Positions 4,895 to 8,509 of a stretch of 8,509 nucleotides of DNA are shown one piece after another. Position 1 is the stretch's first letter. Every line of letters starts with the position of its first letter. Both the position numbers and the translations under genes were made by a program. The DNA is from Chloroflexota bacterium. GTDB taxonomy: Bacteria; Chloroflexota; UBA6077. The DNA lies in assembly GCA_021806765.1 (NCBI GenBank), contig JAJZQR010000227.1:1-8509 (forward strand), written 5' to 3'. The notes beneath the pieces were generated by a model that saw nothing but the letters and a program-made list of their open reading frames with translations, did no database searches and was not told where the DNA came from.

Positions 4895-7780
4895 CTACCG
4901 CTTCAGCATCTCCAGCCGCTCCAGCAGGCGGGTCAGCCGATCACGGTTCGACTCGACCTTCTCCCGCTCCTTGGCCACCACCCCGGCCGGAGCCTTCTCC
5001 ACGAAGCCCGGCCTCGTCAGCAGGGCCTCGCCCCGCCGGACGTCGTTCTCGGCCGAGGCTATCTCCTTCGAGAGACGGGCTATCTCCTGCTCCACGTCGA
5101 ACAGCCCCTTCAGTGGCAGGTACACCTCGACCCCACTCGTGATCAGGACCAGGGCCCGCTTCGGCCGCTCGCCGCCCTCCCGAATCTCCAGCGGCTGAAC
5201 CCTCGCCAGGGCTATCAACACCGGTGCCTGGGCCCGCATCAACTCCGCCCATTCGTGGGCCAGCAGCACCACCGGCACGAACTTGGCCGGGTCCACCCCG
5301 TTCTCGGCCCGGATGTTCCGGATCCCGCGGACGATCTCCATCACCCGCTCCATCCTGCCCTCGGCCTCCAGGTCCCGCTCCCCGGCAGCAGGCCACGGGC
5401 TGATCATGATGGAGGCAGGGATCCCCTGCTTCTGGTTCTCGGCCGGCCTGCCCATCAGGCTCTGCCACACCTCCTCCGTCACGAAGGGTGCGAAGGGGTG
5501 CAGCAGCCGGAGGGAACGCTCCAGCACGGCAGCCAGGGTCTGACGCGTCACCTCTGCCGAGGACTGAGGACTGGGGGCTGAGGACTGAGAGCCCTCACCC
5601 TGACCCTCCGATTGGGAGGGCAGCTGAGTGGAAGAGCCCTCACCCTGACCCTCTCCCAGAGGGAGAGGGGAATCATTCTCCGCGTCCCCGCGTCCCCGCG
5701 TCCCCGCGTCGTCTGTCTCCCCGTCTCCCCGTCTCCCCGTCTCCCCGTCCCGCTGGGCCTCCCGCAGCTGCACCTTGGCGATCTCGATGTACCAGTCGCA
5801 GTACTCGCTCCAGATGAAGTCGTGGAGGTTTCTGGCCGCCTCGCCCAACTGGAAGGCCTCCAGCAGCCGCTGGGTTTCGTTGGCCACCCCGTTCAGCCGG
5901 CTGACGATCCACCGGTCCGCGTCCGTCGCGCCGGGCCCCGTGGGCAGCGGCAACGGCGCACTCAGGTCGCCGGCCTCCCACCCTCCGGGCAGGTTGCTCA
6001 CCACGAAGCGGGCCGCGTTCCACAGCTTGTTGGCGAAGTTGCGGCTCGCGTCCATCTTGGTCATCGACATCTGGGAGTCGTTGCCCGGCGTGGTGCCCGT
6101 CACCAGGGCGAAGCGCAGGGCATCCGCGCCGTACCGGTCGATCATGTCCAGGGGGTTGACCACGTTCCCCTTGGACTTGCTCATCTTCTCCCCGCCGATC
6201 CGGACCAGGCCGTGTAGGTAGACGTCCCGGAATGGGACCTCCCCGGTCATCCCCATGCACTGCATCATCATCCTGGCGACCCAGAAGAACAGGATGTCGT
6301 ATCCCGTCTCCATCACCGAGGTCGGATAGAACTTCTTCAGATCCTCGGTCTCCTCGGGCCACCCCAGGGTCGAGATGGGCCACAGGCCGGAGGAGAACCA
6401 GGTGTCCAGCACGTCGGGGTCCTGCCGCAGCGGTCCTCCGCACCGCTCGCACCGCTCCGGGGGCTCCACCGAGGCGATCACCTCGCTGCAGGCGTCGCAG
6501 TAGTACACCGGTATCCGGTGGCCCCACCACAGCTGCCGGGAGATGCACCAGTCGCGGATGTTCTCCATCCAGTTGTAGTACACCTTGGTGAACCGGTCGG
6601 GGATGATCCGGGTGCGTCCGTCACGGACGGCCTCGGTGGCCGGCTCCGCCAGAGGCTTGATCTTGACGAACCACTGCTCCATCACCAGCGGCTCGGCCAC
6701 GGTCCCGCACCGCTGGCAGTGGCCCACCGAGTGGCGCAGAGGCTCCACCTTCAGGATCAGTCCCTGCGCCTTCAGCTCCGCCACCAGCGCCTTCCGGGCC
6801 TCCAGCTTCGGCATACCCGCGAACTTGCCCGCGGCGTCGGTCATCCGGTCGTCGGTACCGATCACCAGCACGACGGGCAGCTCGTGGCGCAGCCCGATCT
6901 CGAAGTCCGTCGGGTCGTGGCCGGGGGTCACCTTCACGGCGCCGGAGCCGAACTCCTTGTCCACCGCCTCGTCGGCCACGATGGGGATGACCCGCCCGAT
7001 CTCGGGCACCACCGCCCGCCGGCCCACCATCTTCTTGTAGCGGGGATCCCCCGGGTTCACGGCGATGGCGGTGTCCCCCAGGATCGTCTCGGGACGGGTG
7101 GTCGCCACCACCAGGTACTCCGGCTCGGCCCCCTCCTTCTTGGGAACCAGGGGGTACTTGACGTAGGTGAGGTCGCCCTGCTCCTCGCTGTGCACCACCT
7201 CCAGGTCCGACAGGGCGGTGGAGCAACGGGGGCACCAGTTGATGATCCGGTTGCCCTTGTAGATGAGACCCCGCTCGTACAGCCGCACGAAGGCGGTCCG
7301 GACGGCCTTGGAGGGGCCGGGGTCCATGGTGAACCGCTCTCGGCTCCAGTCGCAGGAGGCCGCCAGCCGCTTGTGCTGATCGGCGATGATGTGCCGGTAC
7401 TTGTCGGCCCACTCCCACATCCGCTCCAGGAACTTCTCCCGACCCAGGTCGTGGCGGCTGAGCCCCTCCTTGGCCAGCTCCCGCTCCACCACGTTCTGGG
7501 CTGCGATGGCAGCGCTATCCTCTCCCGGCAGCCAGAGGGCCGCGTCGCCCATCATCCGGTGCCATCGGGTCAGGATGTCCTCGATGGAGGCGGTGAGGGC
7601 GTGGCCCACGTGCAGCTCGCCGGTGATGTTGGGCGGCGGCATGATGATAGTAAAGGGCTTGCCCTGGGGATTGATCTCGGGCTTGAAGTACCCGTGGCTC
7701 TCCCAGAAGCGGTACCAGTTCTCCTCGTACAGCTTCGAGTCGTAGCTCTTCGGCATCTCCGTCATCGCTGTCTCAGTCAT
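4895..7780 (-). CDS. valS: Valyl-tRNA synthetase with a repeat-derived low-complexity insertion
   Basis: This 961-residue class I synthetase charges tRNA-Val and edits mischarged threonine. It opens with PKSYDSKLYEENWYRFWESHGYF. The HIGH motif is HVGH at residues 57-60 within PPPNITGELHVGHAL, and KMSKS is at 532-536. The editing domain lies between (TTRPETILGDTAIAVNP). Cys pairs such as CPRCSTALSDLEV, CQRCGT, CDAC and CERCGG look like zinc-knuckle elements. The anticodon-binding domain (around LLHPFAPFVTEEVWQSL) and a C-terminal coiled coil (QEIARLSKEIASAENDV to the end) follow. Residues about 677-741 are a low-complexity insertion made of DNA repeats, in frame. ATG 7780 is preceded by GGAGGT at a 6-nt spacing; the longer reading frame from 8053 would run through the T-box leader and is rejected. 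Expression is controlled by a T-box with a valine specifier. Confidence 0.97.
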   Translation of the reverse strand: MTETAMTEMPKSYDSKLYEENWYRFWESHGYFKPEINPQGKPFTIIMPPPNITGELHVGHALTASIEDILTRWHRMMGDAALWLPGEDSAAIAAQNVVERELAKEGLSRHDLGREKFLERMWEWADKYRHIIADQHKRLAASCDWSRERFTMDPGPSKAVRTAFVRLYERGLIYKGNRIINWCPRCSTALSDLEVVHSEEQGDLTYVKYPLVPKKEGAEPEYLVVATTRPETILGDTAIAVNPGDPRYKKMVGRRAVVPEIGRVIPIVADEAVDKEFGSGAVKVTPGHDPTDFEIGLRHELPVVLVIGTDDRMTDAAGKFAGMPKLEARKALVAELKAQGLILKVEPLRHSVGHCQRCGTVAEPLVMEQWFVKIKPLAEPATEAVRDGRTRIIPDRFTKVYYNWMENIRDWCISRQLWWGHRIPVYYCDACSEVIASVEPPERCERCGGPLRQDPDVLDTWFSSGLWPISTLGWPEETEDLKKFYPTSVMETGYDILFFWVARMMMQCMGMTGEVPFRDVYLHGLVRIGGEKMSKSKGNVVNPLDMIDRYGADALRFALVTGTTPGNDSQMSMTKMDASRNFANKLWNAARFVVSNLPGGWEAGDLSAPLPLPTGPGATDADRWIVSRLNGVANETQRLLEAFQLGEAARNLHDFIWSEYCDWYIEIAKVQLREAQRDGETGRRGDGETDDAGTRGRGDAENDSPLPLGEGQGEGSSTQLPSQSEGQGEGSQSSAPSPQSSAEVTRQTLAAVLERSLRLLHPFAPFVTEEVWQSLMGRPAENQKQGIPASIMISPWPAAGERDLEAEGRMERVMEIVRGIRNIRAENGVDPAKFVPVVLLAHEWAELMRAQAPVLIALARVQPLEIREGGERPKRALVLITSGVEVYLPLKGLFDVEQEIARLSKEIASAENDVRRGEALLTRPGFVEKAPAGVVAKEREKVESNRDRLTRLLERLEMLKR
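5559..5752. repeat. Composite repeat insertion inside valS (heptamers, hairpin repeats, octamers)
   Basis: In plus-strand order: four 7-bp units at 5559-5586 (GAGGACT, GAGGACT, GGGGGCT, GAGGACT); two copies of a 20-bp direct repeat at 5589-5608 and 5634-5653, each leading into a stem-loop (5604-5609 with 5615-5620; and a perfect 9-bp stem 5649-5657 with 5661-5669); three 8-bp GCGTCCCC units at 5682-5705; and four 8-bp GTCTCCCC units at 5715-5746. The block keeps the valS frame open and encodes Gly/Asp/Glu/Arg/Ser-rich residues such as DGETGRRGDGE and PLPLGEGQGEGS. Other ValRS proteins have only a short linker at this place, between the CDWYIEIAK helix and the VLERSLRLLHPF helix. Confidence 0.88.
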
Positions 7781-7786
7781 ATGCAC

Positions 7787-7792
7787 ACCTCC
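7787..7792 (-). promoter_or_regulatory. Ribosome binding site that fixes the valS start
   Basis: GGAGGT on the minus strand lies 6 nt before ATG 7780-7778. It decides for this start over any in-frame start in the leader. Confidence 0.88.
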
Positions 7793-7800
7793 CCAGATCA

Positions 7801-7864
7801 GTTCTGGGTTCTGAGTTCTGAGTTCTGGGTGTCCACTCAGAACCCAGAACCCAGAACTCAGAAC
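7801..7864 (-). repeat. Heptad-built long hairpin in the valS leader
   Basis: Arms 7801-7830 and 7835-7864 are inverted repeats, 30 bp each, around a 4-nt loop (7831-7834). Each arm is four 7-bp units of GTTCTGG or GTTCTGA type. The arms differ only at the variable G/A position of each unit; in the valS mRNA these become two G-U pairs and two A-C mismatches. It sits between the T-box terminator and the ribosome binding site, about 8 nt from the latter. Confidence 0.85.
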
Positions 7865-7881
7865 TATCCTTGTGCCTGACA

Positions 7882-7916
7882 ACAACAAAGCCCCCTCATC
7901 CAAAGGACGAAGGAGC
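7882..7916 (-). terminator. T-box intrinsic terminator of valS
   Basis: On the minus strand, arm 7916-7905 pairs with 7901-7890 over 12 bp (three G-U pairs) around a UUU loop, followed by a broken U-tract (UUUGUUGUU). It shares bases 7903-7916 with the antiterminator, so the two folds exclude each other. Confidence 0.85.
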
Positions 7917-8130
7917 CTTCGTGGTACCACCTCGGTTCGGTCGCACCGACCCTGGACACGGGCGGCGACCCTCTTCCGCTGTAACGGGCGTACCCGGGCG
8001 CGCCTAACGCACGGGCTCAGCGCACCGGCTCCCAAGCGACCTTCAACGGGCAATGCCGAGAGCGGCTTCCAGCCGGTGGCCGCTCCTCTCTATCGGTTCG
8101 TCCCCGCCTACTCCTCTTGTTCGCAGCCTC
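7882..8130 (-). promoter_or_regulatory. T-box riboswitch leader of valS, valine GUC specifier
   Basis: On the minus strand the leader carries the T-box sequence GAGGTGGTACCACG (7933-7920), close to the consensus AGGGTGGNACCGCG. The bulge UGGUACC (7929-7923) has UGGU ready to pair with ACCA at an uncharged tRNA 3' end, fitting the usual discriminator A of tRNA-Val. The antiterminator is GAGG 7933-7930 with CCUU 7906-7903, plus ACGAAG 7922-7917 with CUUCGU 7912-7907. Stem I shows the AGUA motif (8112-8109) opposite GAAG-GUC-G; the specifier GUC (8040-8038) codes for valine and is followed by a purine. The helix between them is GGCGGG with CCCGUU, and an upper stem pairs GAGCGGC with GCCGCUC. 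Uncharged tRNA-Val should favour read-through into valS. The mechanism is well established; specifier and fold were read by eye. Confidence 0.95.
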
Positions 8131-8137
8131 TAAGGAA

Positions 8138-8166
8138 AGGATATCCAAGGGCAGCGGCAGTGTCAA
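8138..8166 (-). promoter_or_regulatory. Promoter of valS
   Basis: On the minus strand a perfect -35 TTGACA (8166-8161) is followed after 17 nt by TATCCT (8143-8138, 4 of 6 to consensus). The predicted start at about 8131-8130 falls right at the beginning of T-box stem I, which supports the call. The untranslated leader would be about 350 nt. Confidence 0.8.
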
Positions 8167-8194
8167 GGAAAGAGGGGGACAGAGGGGAGAGTGC

Positions 8195-8227
8195 AGACCG
8201 CCGCGGTTTGGGAAACTGCGACGGTCT
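8195..8227 (-). terminator. Stem-loop after the Ldh2-family gene
   Basis: Arms 8195-8204 and 8218-8227 pair over 10 bp, with a further GTTT/AAAC stem inside (8206-8209 with 8213-8216) and a 3-nt loop. It lies about 45 bp past the stop of the dehydrogenase gene and before the valS promoter, so it may end that transcript. A pyrimidine-rich but not U-rich stretch follows, so intrinsic termination is uncertain. Confidence 0.5.
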
Positions 8228-8272
8228 CGTCTCGGTGCGCTGGGCGAGGGGGTCGTCGGTGGGAGGTGGCCC

Positions 8273-8509
8273 CTACTCGAAGGGCACGCCTACGCTGTTG
8301 CCCAGCTTGGTCAGGTCGTTGACGACGGCGTCGCTGAGGGGTACCCCCTTCTCGCGCCGCTCCGCCTCGGTGAAGTACTCCGGCTCGCCGGCGACCAGGA
8401 TCCTGTCGAAGTCCTTGCCCAGAGGCTGGTCCTTCACCTCGCGGATCATGGCGTCCATCTCGGCCTTGAACTCCTTGACTGTCCGGAACCGGTCGATCCG
8501 GATGGCCCC
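8273..8509 (-). CDS. Malate/L-lactate dehydrogenase (Ldh2 family), C-terminal end
   Basis: Only the last 78 residues are visible; the frame is open to the window edge and stops at TAG (8275-8273). An internal Met at 8458 is not the true start, because the frame continues upstream with IDRFRTVKEFKAEMDAM. The segment FKAEMDAMIREVKDQP, followed by RILVAGEPE, EAERREKGVPL and a final LGNSVGVPF, follows the C-terminal pattern of the Ldh2/MDH2 oxidoreductases. These are NAD(P)-dependent cytoplasmic enzymes acting on malate, L-lactate, ureidoglycolate or related 2-hydroxy acids. The fold-defining and substrate residues are outside the window, so the substrate is open. It lies upstream of valS on the same strand but seems separated from it by a stem-loop and the valS promoter. 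Confidence 0.85.
   Translation of the reverse strand, partial: GAIRIDRFRTVKEFKAEMDAMIREVKDQPLGKDFDRILVAGEPEYFTEAERREKGVPLSDAVVNDLTKLGNSVGVPFE

Noticed and set aside
5559..5752. CRISPR array reading of the repeated block in valS
   Set aside because: Units are 7 or 8 bp in direct tandem without spacers of constant size, the frame stays open, and there are no cas genes.
5559..5752. Frameshift or pseudogene in valS
   Set aside because: The frame is open on both sides of the insertion, and the anticodon-binding domain and C-terminal coiled coil continue in the same frame.
6518..7879. A 453-codon open frame on the plus strand opposite valS
   Set aside because: It is antisense to the conserved catalytic part of valS, is rich in His/Gly/Leu/Val typical of a GC-rich shadow frame, shows no recognisable domain, and runs into the heptad repeat and T-box region.
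7781..8053. N-terminal extension of ValS from an upstream start at 8053
   Set aside because: This segment is the T-box leader and hairpin repeat. The protein family starts near PKSYDSKLYEENW, and a strong ribosome binding site precedes ATG 7780.

Overview
The window is GC-rich bacterial chromosome with ordinary housekeeping and transport genes. It contains no phage, transposase, CRISPR or defence genes. The organism is probably a member of Chloroflexota or a similar high-GC, T-box-using lineage. The clues are a T-box leader ahead of valS, an fchA-folD pair, a family-5 ABC importer with DppB/DppC-type permeases, and many short GC-rich dispersed repeats. This placement is inference; no rRNA or marker gene is present.

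Layout, plus strand: the 3' part of a family-5 (peptide/opine/nickel-type) substrate-binding protein gene (to 853) is followed by two overlapping permease genes (959-1879 and 1872-2741). No ATPase genes follow. A 396-bp spacer (2742-3137) holds a hairpin repeat, a likely promoter and a heptanucleotide repeat. Then come an FchA-type cyclodeaminase/cyclohydrolase gene (3138-3788) and folD (3920-4777). Minus strand: valS (4895-7780) converges on folD across a spacer with two perfect GC hairpins. It is preceded by a complete T-box leader with a GUC (valine) specifier, mutually exclusive antiterminator and terminator folds, and a good promoter at 8138-8166. At the right edge is the 3' end of a malate/L-lactate dehydrogenase (Ldh2 family) gene.

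The folate genes fit together. FolD normally has both methylene-THF dehydrogenase and methenyl-THF cyclohydrolase activity. Here the residue at the usual catalytic lysine position (E. coli K54) reads as isoleucine, while the dehydrogenase and NADP-binding motifs look intact. The adjacent FchA family includes stand-alone methenyl-THF cyclohydrolases, so a split of the two reactions between neighbouring genes is a testable hypothesis.

The second theme is repeat DNA. Short tandem 7-bp units occur at four places with four different unit sequences: upstream of fchA, between fchA and folD, in the valS 5' leader, and inside the valS reading frame. In valS they form part of a roughly 65-residue low-complexity insertion, also containing 8-bp repeats and hairpin repeats, in the anticodon-binding domain.
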